Positions 15,142-23,603 of a stretch of DNA of 28,368 nt are shown here, piece by piece. Location of the stretch: assembly GCA_964425135.1 (NCBI GenBank), contig CAYRKW010000042.1, forward strand, positions 1 to 28,368, written 5' to 3'. How positions within the stretch are numbered: position 1 is the stretch's first letter; each line of letters begins with the position of its first letter. The translations under genes were made by a program, and so were the position numbers. The DNA is from CAYLLD01 sp964425135. GTDB lineage: Bacteria; Pseudomonadota; Alphaproteobacteria; Rhodobacterales; Rhodobacteraceae. Below the pieces are notes generated by a model, which did not search any database, was not told the origin of the DNA, and worked only from the letters and a program-made list of their open reading frames with translations.

Positions 15142-16842
15142 TCAGTCGCGCTTTGGCTCCAGCAGGCGGCGGGCGATAACCTGGGCCTGAATCTCGGCGG
15201 CGCCTTCGAAGATGTTGAGGATGCGCGCATCGCACAGCACACGGCTGATGGGGTATTCCAGCGCAAAGCCGTTGCCGCCGTGGATTTGCAAACCGTTATC
15301 GGCGGCGGCCCATGCAACGCGGGCGCCCAGAAGTTTGGCCATGCCAGCTTCGAGGTCACAGCGGCGTCCGGCGTCTTTTTCGCGGGCGGAAAAATATGTG
15401 AGTTGGCGGGCGATCATGATCTCGACACACATCATCGCAAGTTTTGACGCAACGCGGGGGAAGTCTCGGATGGATTTGCCAAATTGCTTGCGGGCGGTGG
15501 CGTAGGCCAGCGCGATTTCAAGTGCCGATTGTGCGACGCCGACGGCGCGGGCGGCGGTCTGGATGCGGGCGCTCTCGAAGGTTTCCATAAGTTGCTTGAA
15601 GCCTTTGCCCTCTTCGCCGCCCAGAAGATTGGCGGCATCGACTTTGAAGCCGTCAAAGCCAAGCTCGTATTCTTTCATGCCGCGATAGCCGAGCACTTCG
15701 ATTTCACCCCCGGTCATCCCTTCGGACGGGAAGGGCGTGTCATCGGTGCCGCGCTCTTTGGTGGCGAGGAACATTGACAGGCCGGTGTGGTTTGCGGTGT
15801 CCGGATCAGTGCGTGCCAGAAGGGTCATCACATCGGCGCGGGCGGCGTGGGTGATCCATGTTTTGTTGCCGGTGATCTCATAGGTCTCGCCTTTGAGCGT
15901 CGCGCGGGTTTTGAGCGCGCCAAGGTCAGAGCCGGTGTTGGGTTCGGTGAAGACGGCGGTAGGAAGGATCTCTGCGTTGGCGATTTTGGGGAGCCATTGT
16001 TGTTTTTGCGCTTCTGTGCCGCCGCACAGGATCAGTTCGGCGGCAATCTCGGAGCGCGTGCCGAGCGAGCCGACGCCGATGTAGCCGCGAGAGAGTTCTT
16101 CGGAGACGACGCACATGGCGGTTTTTGACATGCCAAAGCCGCCGTATTCTTCGGGAATAGTGAGGCCAAAGACGCCGAGTTCGGCCATTTCTTCAATCAA
16201 TTCAAGCGGTATCAGCTCGTCTTTAAGGTGCCATTCATGGGCGTCGGGGATCACGCGATCTTCGGCAAAGCGCCGGAACTGATCGCGGATCATGTCGTAT
16301 TCTTCATCAAGGCCAAGCGCGCCGAGGGAGGGTATGGGGCCGCGCTCATAGAGGTGGGTGGCGAGCGCCATGCGGGCGGCTTGAGTGTTGGCCTGGGTGC
16401 GCAGGGTCGCGATGGACGGGCTGTCCGCGCCGTTAAGCGCGTGCCAGTCGATGCCGAAATCGCTGAGGCGGATCATTTCGTTTTGCGACATGGGAATGCC
16501 GCCGAGCAACTGGTTGAGATATTCGCCGCAGCCTATTTGCAGGATGAGCGCTTCTGTGTCGCCAAATTTTCCTTCTGCATCAAGTCTTTGCGCCCAGTCG
16601 TTCATCTGGCGGAAAACCTCTGTGTAGGTGGCTATCCAGCTCAGACCGTGGGCGAGGTATTGGTGCTGTTCGATCAGCGAGGCTTTGGGGCGACCTTCGA
16701 TCACGACCATAGATGCGAGCGCGTTTTTCGCGGCCTCAAAGGCGCTTTGTGCAAGTTGCGTGGCCGCATCGCTGAGGGCGAGCATATCTGGCAGGATCGT
16801 CACGGGTTCGGCATCCTTGGTCGAAATAACTGGCGAGTTCAC
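15142..16842 (-). CDS. mcd: Acyl-CoA dehydrogenase, probable (2S)-methylsuccinyl-CoA dehydrogenase
   Basis: This is a 566-residue flavoprotein. The first 175 or so residues form an extra N-terminal region not found in normal acyl-CoA dehydrogenases of about 380 residues. The core follows: the N-terminal helical domain (180-295), the beta domain with TAVFTEPNTGSDLGALKTRA and the FAD-contacting KTWITHA, and the C-terminal domain with ARKQFGKSI and NIFEGAAEIQAQVIARRLLE. Glu546 is the likely catalytic base. This long architecture is that of methylsuccinyl-CoA dehydrogenase of the ethylmalonyl-CoA pathway, used by Rhodobacterales for acetate assimilation. The specific substrate is inferred from architecture. 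The start is GTG at 16842, after an AAAGGGTGG ribosome-binding site. No other ethylmalonyl-CoA pathway gene is in the window. Confidence 0.85.
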   Translation of the reverse strand: MNSPVISTKDAEPVTILPDMLALSDAATQLAQSAFEAAKNALASMVVIEGRPKASLIEQHQYLAHGLSWIATYTEVFRQMNDWAQRLDAEGKFGDTEALILQIGCGEYLNQLLGGIPMSQNEMIRLSDFGIDWHALNGADSPSIATLRTQANTQAARMALATHLYERGPIPSLGALGLDEEYDMIRDQFRRFAEDRVIPDAHEWHLKDELIPLELIEEMAELGVFGLTIPEEYGGFGMSKTAMCVVSEELSRGYIGVGSLGTRSEIAAELILCGGTEAQKQQWLPKIANAEILPTAVFTEPNTGSDLGALKTRATLKGETYEITGNKTWITHAARADVMTLLARTDPDTANHTGLSMFLATKERGTDDTPFPSEGMTGGEIEVLGYRGMKEYELGFDGFKVDAANLLGGEEGKGFKQLMETFESARIQTAARAVGVAQSALEIALAYATARKQFGKSIRDFPRVASKLAMMCVEIMIARQLTYFSAREKDAGRRCDLEAGMAKLLGARVAWAAADNGLQIHGGNGFALEYPISRVLCDARILNIFEGAAEIQAQVIARRLLEPKRD

Positions 16843-16978
16843 TGGTCCACCCTTTCACGCATGTTGCGCTGCACGATTCTGTCATGCTGCATTTGCGAGA
16901 AGTTAGGGCGGTGCATGCATCCGGTCAATATTTTTCGCGCAATTAATATTCAATTTGCCGCAGAAAAATGGAATTTTA

Positions 16979-17974
16979 TTAGCGATGTGTGTTTTCTGCG
17001 GCTTTCGGGTTTTTATCGGACTTTTGTCGGGTTTGCGTCGGACTTTTTCCGAAATGGTCGCGGAAGGCGGAGGCGAAATGGGCGGAATTGGCGAAACCGG
17101 TCGCCAGCGCAATCTGGGTCAGGGGCTGGGCGGTCTGGTCGATAAGCTGGCGTGATTTGGCGAGACGAATGCTGCGGTACATCGCCATGGTCGATTGCCC
17201 CAGATGCGCGGTGAAGAGGCGGTTGAGCTGTCGGGGGGTCAGGGCGCAGATGGTAGCAAGCTCGGTCAATGTGAGGGGTGCGGAAATGGTGTTCTCCATC
17301 GCCTCAAGTGCGGTCAGGACGGCGGCGTTGGTAGTGCCAAAGCGGGCGACGCGGCCTGCGCGTTGCGGGCCAGCGGACGGGCGGGCGTCGGTGTGCAGGA
17401 ACCAATCAGAGACGGATTGCGCGAATTTTGGGCCGTGATGGGAGGCGATGAGTGCGTGGAGCAAATCGAGCGGCGCAATGCCGCCTGCGCAGGTGATGCG
17501 GTCGCGGTCGATGACGTAGAGGCTGCGCTCCAGCATGAGGTCCGGGTAGCGTTCTTTGAGAGGGTCGGCGTGTTCCCAATGTATTGTCATGCGGCGGTTG
17601 TTCATTAATCCGGCGCGGGCCAGTATTGCGGGGCCACCGGAGACGCCACCGATGGTGACATTGCGGCGGGAGATTTGGCGGAGCCATCCCAGAACGCGGG
17701 TGTCGGAAAAGTCGAGCGGCGTACCGCCTGCAACGACAAAGACGATGTCGAAATTCAGATCGCCGATGCGCGCCGTTCCGTCGATGGAGGCGCCGCTTGA
17801 AGCAACGGCGCGGATGCCGGAGGCGGGAATGTCGCGCATGTGGTAGAGGCTGCGTCCTGCGAGCATGTTGGCGGCGCGAAAGGGCTCGGTCAGAGAGGCG
17901 TAGGACATGAGCGCAAAGCCGTCGATCAACAGGATGCCGATGCGCAGGGCGGGGGAAGTTTCGTTTATGTCCAT
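16979..17974 (-). CDS. GlxA-family AraC-type regulator, GbdR-like
   Basis: This 331-residue transcription factor has an N-terminal DJ-1/PfpI-like sensor domain (about 10-185) and a C-terminal AraC/XylS DNA-binding domain (about 220-315). The latter carries two helix-turn-helix units (LTELATICALTPRQLNRLF and LTQIALATGFANSAHFASAFRDHFGKSP). The nucleophile-elbow cysteine of enzymatic DJ-1 proteins is replaced by Ser112 (GGVSGGPA), consistent with a ligand-binding rather than catalytic role. The GlxA group includes GbdR, the glycine betaine/dimethylglycine activator of Pseudomonas. The gene is divergent from soxB with 93 bases between starts, so control of the sarcosine operon is the natural inference. 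The C-terminal tail is lysine- and asparagine-rich. Confidence 0.9.
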   Translation of the reverse strand: MDINETSPALRIGILLIDGFALMSYASLTEPFRAANMLAGRSLYHMRDIPASGIRAVASSGASIDGTARIGDLNFDIVFVVAGGTPLDFSDTRVLGWLRQISRRNVTIGGVSGGPAILARAGLMNNRRMTIHWEHADPLKERYPDLMLERSLYVIDRDRITCAGGIAPLDLLHALIASHHGPKFAQSVSDWFLHTDARPSAGPQRAGRVARFGTTNAAVLTALEAMENTISAPLTLTELATICALTPRQLNRLFTAHLGQSTMAMYRSIRLAKSRQLIDQTAQPLTQIALATGFANSAHFASAFRDHFGKSPTQTRQKSDKNPKAAENTHR

Positions 17975-18067
17975 AATAGAGCGCTAAATGTCTTTATTGG
18001 GAAAGTCTAGATACTGGTGCCTCCGCTAGCGTTGTGAAAAATAAAAGCAAAGCATCAGGGTGGTCGC
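17975..18067. promoter_or_regulatory. Divergent control region between the regulator and soxB
   Basis: These 93 bases contain the two divergent promoters and probably the regulator's operator. An AGCGCT palindrome and a CTTT/AAAG repeat around ATTGGG are visible. A TAGATA near 18008 could be a -10 box for soxB, but no good -35 accompanies it, as is common for activator-dependent promoters. No operator can be named from sequence alone. Confidence 0.4.
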
Positions 18068-19318
18068 ATGCGATATTCAGCACTTAAAATCCTTTCGCAA
18101 GGGCTGACCGGCAACAAGGGTTGGAAGCCGGTATGGCGCGAGCCGGAACCTAAAGCCGAATATGATGTGATCATTGTGGGCGGCGGCGGTCATGGGCTGG
18201 CGACGGCGCATTATCTGGCCAGCCGTCATGGGATCACCAATGTAGCGGTATTAGAAAAGGGCTGGCTTGGGTCGGGCAATATTGGGCGGAATACGACGAT
18301 TGTGCGCTCGAACTACATGCTGCCAGGCAACCAGCCGTTTTATGAGCTGTCGATGAAGCTCTGGGAAGGGTTGGAGCAGGATCTCAATTACAATGCGATG
18401 ATGAGCCAGCGGGGGATTATCAACCTGTATCACTCGGACGGGCAACGCGATGCCTACGTGCGGCGCGGCAATGCGATGCGCATGTCGGGCGCTGATGCAG
18501 AATTGCTCGATCAGGATGCGCTGCGTCAAGAATGCCCGTTTCTGGATTTCGACAATGCGCGCTTCCCGATCATGGGCGGCTTGCTGCAAAAGCGGGCGGG
18601 GACGGCGCGGCATGATGCGGTGGCATGGGGATACGCACGCTCGGCGGATAGTCGCGGTGTGGATATCATTCAGAACTGCGAAGTTACGGGATTTCAGATC
18701 AAGGATGGCGTTTGTTCGGGCGTTGAGACCTCGAAAGGGCCGATCCGCGCCAAGCAGGTTGCTGTGTGTGTCGCCGGATCATCGAGCCGTGTGATGGCGC
18801 AGGCGGGGATGCGTTTGCCGATTGAGAGCCATGTCTTGCAGGCGTTTGTGTCCGAAGGCCTGAAGCCCGTTATTCCGGGCGTCATCACTTTCGGGATGGG
18901 TCACTTCTATGGCAGTCAGTCGGATAAGGGCGGGCTGGTCTTTGGCGGTGATATCGACGGGTACAACACCTATGCGCAGCGCGGCAATCTGCCGGTCGTC
19001 GAAGACGTCTGCGAGGGGTTCATGGCGGTGATGCCGATGGTGGGCCGCGCGCGGCTCTTACGGATGTGGGGCGGGGTGATGGATATGTCGATGGATGGCT
19101 CGCCCTTTATCGACAAGACCCATATTGGCGGCCTCTTGTTCAACGGCGGTTGGTGTTATGGCGGGTTCAAGGCGACCCCTGCGAGCGGGTTCTGTTATGC
19201 GCATCTGATTGCGACGGGACAGCCGCATGAGGTGGCCACAAAGCTGCGGCTCGATCGGTTTATCTCTGGCGGGATGATCGACGAAAAGGGAGTGGGCGCG
19301 CAGCCCAATTTGCATTGA
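18068..19318 (+). CDS. soxB: Sarcosine oxidase beta subunit
   Basis: SoxB is the catalytic subunit of heterotetrameric sarcosine oxidase; it oxidises sarcosine with FAD and passes electrons to FMN. The 416-residue protein has the FAD-binding motif DVIIVGGGGHGLATAHYLA (33-51) and GNIGRNTTIVRSNY. His182 in TARHDAVAWGYA corresponds to the histidine that carries covalent FMN in the Corynebacterium enzyme. The C-terminal FNGGWCYGGFKATPASG flavin segment is present. The N terminus (MRYSALKILSQGLTGNKGWKPVWREPEPK) is typical of the family. It heads the sox operon, although 466 bases separate it from soxD. Confidence 0.97.
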   Translation: MRYSALKILSQGLTGNKGWKPVWREPEPKAEYDVIIVGGGGHGLATAHYLASRHGITNVAVLEKGWLGSGNIGRNTTIVRSNYMLPGNQPFYELSMKLWEGLEQDLNYNAMMSQRGIINLYHSDGQRDAYVRRGNAMRMSGADAELLDQDALRQECPFLDFDNARFPIMGGLLQKRAGTARHDAVAWGYARSADSRGVDIIQNCEVTGFQIKDGVCSGVETSKGPIRAKQVAVCVAGSSSRVMAQAGMRLPIESHVLQAFVSEGLKPVIPGVITFGMGHFYGSQSDKGGLVFGGDIDGYNTYAQRGNLPVVEDVCEGFMAVMPMVGRARLLRMWGGVMDMSMDGSPFIDKTHIGGLLFNGGWCYGGFKATPASGFCYAHLIATGQPHEVATKLRLDRFISGGMIDEKGVGAQPNLH

Positions 19319-19341
19319 GGGGCGCGGTTTGTATGAACGGG

Positions 19342-19536
19342 TCAGTCGCGGCGGTTTGCGCTAATGACGCTGCGCCCGCTGGCATAACCAATGACGCCAA
19401 GGGCGCTCAGCAGCAAGAGCAAGGGTGCTGGAACAGGGGCGCTGGCCGGGGCGGTATCGGTATCGGTTTGAGCAATAGCCGGAGCTTGCAGCGATATAAG
19501 CGCGGCGAGAACCGTCAGGACTTTGATTTTACGCAT
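19342..19536 (-). CDS. Tiny secreted protein with sorting-signal-like C terminus
   Basis: This 64-residue frame is antisense between soxB and soxD. The N terminus is a good signal peptide (MRKIKVLTVLAALISLQAPAIA, cleavage likely near residue 22-23). A 12-residue Thr/Ala/Pro linker is followed by VPAP (35-38), a hydrophobic helix (39-53) and a basic end (GRSVISANRRD). That motif, helix and Arg order resembles the PEP-CTERM and VPLPA-CTERM sorting signals used with exosortases, though the family could not be confirmed. The start at 19536 has a clear ribosome-binding site (AGAGGAA, six bases before ATG), which supports real translation. The longer frame to 19611 adds 25 residues before the signal peptide and is less likely. 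The function is unknown. Confidence 0.68.
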   Translation of the reverse strand: MRKIKVLTVLAALISLQAPAIAQTDTDTAPASAPVPAPLLLLLSALGVIGYASGRSVISANRRD

Positions 19537-19705
19537 TGGCTTTCCTCTAAGAATTGGCTGAGGGCAGTCTGGCGGTCGTTCCTCCGCAAAACTGTGACAA
19601 AGCACACGCATTCAATTCGATTTATGAAAATGCGCACATCTGAGGGCCGGGCGAGGGCGGTTAACAGCCGCGCAGCGGCCCGCCCGTGGGTCGGTCGGCC
19701 CGCTC

Positions 19706-19751
19706 AAATGCCCTCGATAAGTCACGGCTTCGCCGCGACCGATGGGCATTT
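19706..19751 (+). repeat. Inverted repeat upstream of soxD
   Basis: AAATGCCC (19706-19713) pairs with GGGCATTT (19744-19751), enclosing a short CGGC-TTC-GCCG hairpin. It ends 33 bases before the soxD start. It could be an mRNA processing or stabilising structure, or an operator; nothing in the sequence decides. Confidence 0.45.
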
Positions 19752-19784
19752 TCCATATCGCACCATACCCGCGGAGATGCTGAC

Positions 19785-20066
19785 ATGATCATCAATCATC
19801 CGATCCTTGGGCCGCGCGATGCGGCGGAGTTTTACGTGATGGGAGATGCGTCGCTCATCAACCGGCCAGATTATGAAGACGGGATGGAGGCGATGTATGA
19901 CTATCTCTATCTGCGCGACAATCCGGCGGGCGAGCATCGGGAGCTTTGGTATCACGAGCAGGGCGACCGGTCGTGGCTTGTGGTGACGCGCGATACGCTG
20001 ACCCATGAGGTTAAGAAGGTCGAATTGGCCCGCGATGTGGCAAAAACTGCGGGGAGATCGACATGA
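19785..20066 (+). CDS. soxD: Sarcosine oxidase delta subunit, zinc-site-less variant
   Basis: SoxD is the smallest subunit of heterotetrameric sarcosine oxidase. The 93-residue protein keeps the family outline: GPRDAAEFYVMGDA, INRPD, YLYLRDNPAGEHRELWYHEQG and VVTRDTLTHEV. The canonical subunit binds zinc through CPxCG near the N terminus plus a His-x3-Cys pair. Here CPxCG is replaced by His5-Pro-Ile-Leu8-Gly and the last Cys by Asp61, while His57 is retained, so there is no cysteine in the protein at all. The start at 19785 has GGAG eight bases upstream. The stop overlaps soxA by four bases. Confidence 0.93.
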   Translation: MIINHPILGPRDAAEFYVMGDASLINRPDYEDGMEAMYDYLYLRDNPAGEHRELWYHEQGDRSWLVVTRDTLTHEVKKVELARDVAKTAGRST

Positions 20067-23014
20067 GCGGCTATCGTTTGGATGGCGGTCTGATTGATCG
20101 CGGATCGTCGCTGTCGTTTTCCTTTGATGGCAAGCGGATGGGCGGATATGCGGGCGATACGCTGGCTTCGGCTTTGCTGGCCAATGGGGTGCAGCTTGTC
20201 GGTCGCTCGTTCAAATATCACCGCCCGCGCGGGATATTCACGAGCGGATCGGAAGAGCCGAATGCGCTGGTGCAGTTGCGCTCTGGCGCGCATCTTGAGC
20301 CGAACACGCGCGCCACTATGGTCGAGATGTTCAATGGGCTGGAGGCCACCTCGCAGAACCGGCGCGGGCCGCTGAAATATGATTTTCTAGCAGTTAATGA
20401 CCTGTTGTCGCCGTTTCTGAGTGCCGGGTTTTATTACAAGACTTTCATGTGGCCTGCGGCGTTTTGGGAGAAGCTGTATGAGCCGGTGATACGGGCGGCA
20501 GCGGGGCTTGGCCGTTTGTCGATGGAGGAAGATCCGGACACTTACGATAAGGGCTTTTTGCATTGCGATGTGCTGATCATCGGGGCTGGTCCTGCGGGGC
20601 TGTCGGCGGCGCTGGCGGCGGGTCGTGCTGGGGCGCGGGTTATTCTGGCGGATGAGGATTTCCGTCCTGGCGGGCGGCTCTTGGATGAAACGCACGGCGT
20701 TGATGGCGATAGCGGAGCCACTTGGGCGGCGCTGGCGCTGAGCGAATTGCGGTCGATGGACACTGTACGGGTGATGACACGCTCGACGGTCTATGGGGCT
20801 TATGATCATGGCGTTTACGGTCTGCTGGAGCGCAAGACGGATCATTTGGCGTCCAGCGATGACAAACCGCGTCAGGTCTTGTGGCGGGTCTACTCAAAGC
20901 GCGCGATCTTATGTGCAGGTGCGACCGAGCGGCCTATTGCGTTTCGGAACAATGACCGGCCCGGTGTGATGCTGGCGGGTGCTGTGCGGGCTTATGCGAA
21001 CCGGTTCGGCGTGGCTTGCGGCGAGCGGGTGACCGTCTTTACCAACAATGACGATGGCTGGGCGACGGCGCGAGATTTGACCGCCAAGGGCGTGCGGATT
21101 GGTGCGGTGATCGACACGCGCGCGGATGCGGACACGCCAGCGATGAACTGTCCTGTCTTCAAAGGCGGCGCGGTGGTGGATACGCGCGGGCGGCACGGGC
21201 TGGGCGGTGTTCTGGTGCGCGATGCTAGCGGTGAGACCCAGTGGATCGATAGTGACTGTCTGGCGGTCTCTGGCGGTTGGTCGCCGAATGTGCATCTGAC
21301 CTGTCACCAGCGCGGCAAGCCGGTCTGGAATGACGATATTGTCGGGTTTGTGCCGGGCGGTGATCTGCCTGTCGGCATGGTCGTTGCGGGTGCGGCGAAC
21401 GGTGCAATGACGCTGGGCGCAGGGCTGGCGTCGGGGCGTAAGGCGGCCAATGAGGTGGTCAAATCGCTCGGGTTCAAAGCCTCGCGCAAGGCTGCGCCAA
21501 TAGCGGAGGACGAGCCACGTGCGGCGTCGGCGTTCTGGCATGTTCCGGGCAAAGGGCGTGCTTGGGTCGATTTGCAAAATGATGTGACGGTCAAAGATGT
21601 GAAGCAATCGCAGAAAGAGGGCTTTCAATCGGTTGAGCATCTCAAGCGCTACACGACCATGGGCATGGCGACGGATCAGGGGAAAACCTCTAACATAGTC
21701 GGGCTTGCGGTGATGGCGGAGGCGACGGGCAAGACTATTGCGCAAACCGGAACGACGATTTTCCGCCCGCCTTATACGCCTGTGCCCATCGGCGCGTTTG
21801 CAGGGCGCGCGCGCGGCGCTGACTTCAAGCCGGTGCGCAAGACGTTTAGCCATGAGTGGGCGGCTGAGAATGGTGCGACTTTCGTGGAGGCGGGGCTGTG
21901 GTATCGGGCGCAATGGTATGCGCGGACAGGCGAGGCGGGCTGGCGCGACAGTGTGGACCGGGAGGTACTGGCAACACGCGGCTCGGTCGGAATTTGCGAC
22001 GTCACAACCCTTGGCAAGATCGACGTGCAGGGACGCGATGCGGCGGCGTTTTTGAACAAGGTCTATGCCAATGCGTTCGGCAAGCTGGCCGTGGGCAAAG
22101 TGCGTTATGGTTTGATGCTGCGCGAGGATGGTGTTGTTGCCGATGACGGGACGGCGGCGCGGATGAGCGAGACCCATTTCGTGGTCACGACGACGACCGC
22201 GAATGCCGGGCCGATTTTTCGCCACATGGAGTTTTGCCGTCAGGTGCTTTGGCCGGGGATGGATGTGCATCTCATTTCGACCACGGATCAATGGGCGCAG
22301 TTTGCGGTTGCGGGACCGAAGAGCCGCGATCTGCTGCGCAAGATTGTCGATACAGAGCATGATATCTCGAACGAGGCGTTCCCGTTTATGGGGTGCGCAG
22401 AGATCAGCGTTTGCGGCGGCACGCCTGCGCGGCTGTTCCGCATCTCGTTCTCAGGTGAGCTTGCCTATGAAATTGCAGTGCCGGCGCGTTATGGCGATGC
22501 GATGATCCGCGCGCTGATGGAAGCGGGCGAGGAATTTGACGCCACGCCTTACGGGACAGAGGCGCTGTCGGTGATGCGGATCGAGAAGGGGCATCCGGTG
22601 GGCGCGGAGCTTGTTGGGACGACTACGGCGCGCGATTTGGGACTTGGCCGGATGGTATCGAAGAAGAAGGATGCCATTGGAAATATCATGTCCGAGCGCG
22701 AGGCACTGAACGCGGAAGACGGGCTGGCGCTGGTCGGGTTCAGGCCGGTTGATCTCTCGCAGCCATTGGCTGCTGGTGCGCATTTTGTGGCGGATGGCGC
22801 GGAGGCGACGACCCAAAACGATCAAGGCTGGATGACATCGGTCGCCTATTCGCCGAGCCTTGGTCATTCGATTGGCTTGGGCTTTGTCAAACGCGGTGCG
22901 GATCGGATGGGCGAGACGCTTCGCGCGGTTGATATGATACGCGGCACGGATGTTGCGGTTGAGATTGTCAGCCCGCATTTCATTGATCCAGAGGGGGAGC
23001 GGTTGCGTGGTTGA
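20063..23014 (+). CDS. soxA: Sarcosine oxidase alpha subunit
   Basis: SoxA binds NAD+ and tetrahydrofolate and couples demethylation to 5,10-methylene-THF formation. The 983-residue protein has three parts. First is a ferredoxin-like N-terminal domain without iron-sulfur cysteines (about 15-100, with GDTLASALLANGVQLVGRSFKYHRPRG). Next is a large dinucleotide-binding region with DVLIIGAGPAGLSAALAAGRAG (GAGPAG at 174-179). Last is a C-terminal aminomethyltransferase (GcvT-like) domain from about 600, with RGSVGICDVTTLGKIDVQG and FRISFSGELAYEI. The length is normal for the family. A GGGGAG ribosome-binding site lies inside soxD. The GcvT-like domain is what ties this operon to the downstream folate genes. 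Confidence 0.97.
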   Translation: MSGYRLDGGLIDRGSSLSFSFDGKRMGGYAGDTLASALLANGVQLVGRSFKYHRPRGIFTSGSEEPNALVQLRSGAHLEPNTRATMVEMFNGLEATSQNRRGPLKYDFLAVNDLLSPFLSAGFYYKTFMWPAAFWEKLYEPVIRAAAGLGRLSMEEDPDTYDKGFLHCDVLIIGAGPAGLSAALAAGRAGARVILADEDFRPGGRLLDETHGVDGDSGATWAALALSELRSMDTVRVMTRSTVYGAYDHGVYGLLERKTDHLASSDDKPRQVLWRVYSKRAILCAGATERPIAFRNNDRPGVMLAGAVRAYANRFGVACGERVTVFTNNDDGWATARDLTAKGVRIGAVIDTRADADTPAMNCPVFKGGAVVDTRGRHGLGGVLVRDASGETQWIDSDCLAVSGGWSPNVHLTCHQRGKPVWNDDIVGFVPGGDLPVGMVVAGAANGAMTLGAGLASGRKAANEVVKSLGFKASRKAAPIAEDEPRAASAFWHVPGKGRAWVDLQNDVTVKDVKQSQKEGFQSVEHLKRYTTMGMATDQGKTSNIVGLAVMAEATGKTIAQTGTTIFRPPYTPVPIGAFAGRARGADFKPVRKTFSHEWAAENGATFVEAGLWYRAQWYARTGEAGWRDSVDREVLATRGSVGICDVTTLGKIDVQGRDAAAFLNKVYANAFGKLAVGKVRYGLMLREDGVVADDGTAARMSETHFVVTTTTANAGPIFRHMEFCRQVLWPGMDVHLISTTDQWAQFAVAGPKSRDLLRKIVDTEHDISNEAFPFMGCAEISVCGGTPARLFRISFSGELAYEIAVPARYGDAMIRALMEAGEEFDATPYGTEALSVMRIEKGHPVGAELVGTTTARDLGLGRMVSKKKDAIGNIMSEREALNAEDGLALVGFRPVDLSQPLAAGAHFVADGAEATTQNDQGWMTSVAYSPSLGHSIGLGFVKRGADRMGETLRAVDMIRGTDVAVEIVSPHFIDPEGERLRG

Positions 23015-23570
23015 TATGATCGAAGTGAGCCCCTTGAAAGGGTATTCAAAGCAATTTGGCACGGTGCAGATCGACGAGATCACGGGCCGGTCGCTGGTGT
23101 CTGTCGCGGTCCCGCTGGGCGGGGACGCGAAGATAAGAGCGGCGGTCAAAAAGGCGTATAAATGCGCTTTGCCGGGGCCGATGGAGACGGCGGCGAGCAA
23201 GACCGATGAGGCGCTGTTGATCAATATGGCGCCGGGGCAGTTTTTTATTGCCTATCCCCAGAACGATCCATGGCCGAACCGACATGTTGCGGGGCGCTTG
23301 GGCGATGCCGGTTATTATGTCGATCAATCGGATGCCTGGGTGAGCCTGCGCATTGCGGGCAAGGATGCGGTGGCAGCGCTGGAGCGGATTTGTCCGCTTG
23401 ATCTGGATCTCTCGCAATTTCCCGTCGGCGCGGCCAAACGTACCGGCATGGAGCATATGACGGCGATGGTGCTGCGCGAGAGCGAGGACGCTTTCGTTCT
23501 GATGTCCGCATCGTCGTCGGCAGAGAGTTTTTTGCACGCGGTCGTAACGTCCGCGCGGAATGTAACCTGA
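23007..23570 (+). CDS. soxG: Sarcosine oxidase gamma subunit
   Basis: This 187-residue protein matches the SoxG family: VSLRIAGKDAVAALERICPLDLDLSQFPVGAAKRTGMEHM is the diagnostic stretch, with a GcvT-like fold. It has a structural role next to the beta subunit in the tetramer. I chose GTG at 23007, overlapping the soxA stop by eight bases, because GAGGGGGAG ends seven bases upstream. An ATG at 23016 would be too far from that site. The gene ends 33 bases before fhs. Confidence 0.92.
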   Translation: MVDMIEVSPLKGYSKQFGTVQIDEITGRSLVSVAVPLGGDAKIRAAVKKAYKCALPGPMETAASKTDEALLINMAPGQFFIAYPQNDPWPNRHVAGRLGDAGYYVDQSDAWVSLRIAGKDAVAALERICPLDLDLSQFPVGAAKRTGMEHMTAMVLRESEDAFVLMSASSSAESFLHAVVTSARNVT

Positions 23571-23603
23571 ATTTAACCTGACACTCCTTCAAGGATACGC
23601 ATG

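Noticed and set aside
20909..22360. A 483-codon minus-strand frame opposite soxA.
   Set aside because: A shadow of the high-GC soxA frame; the Arg/His-rich composition is typical of such shadows.
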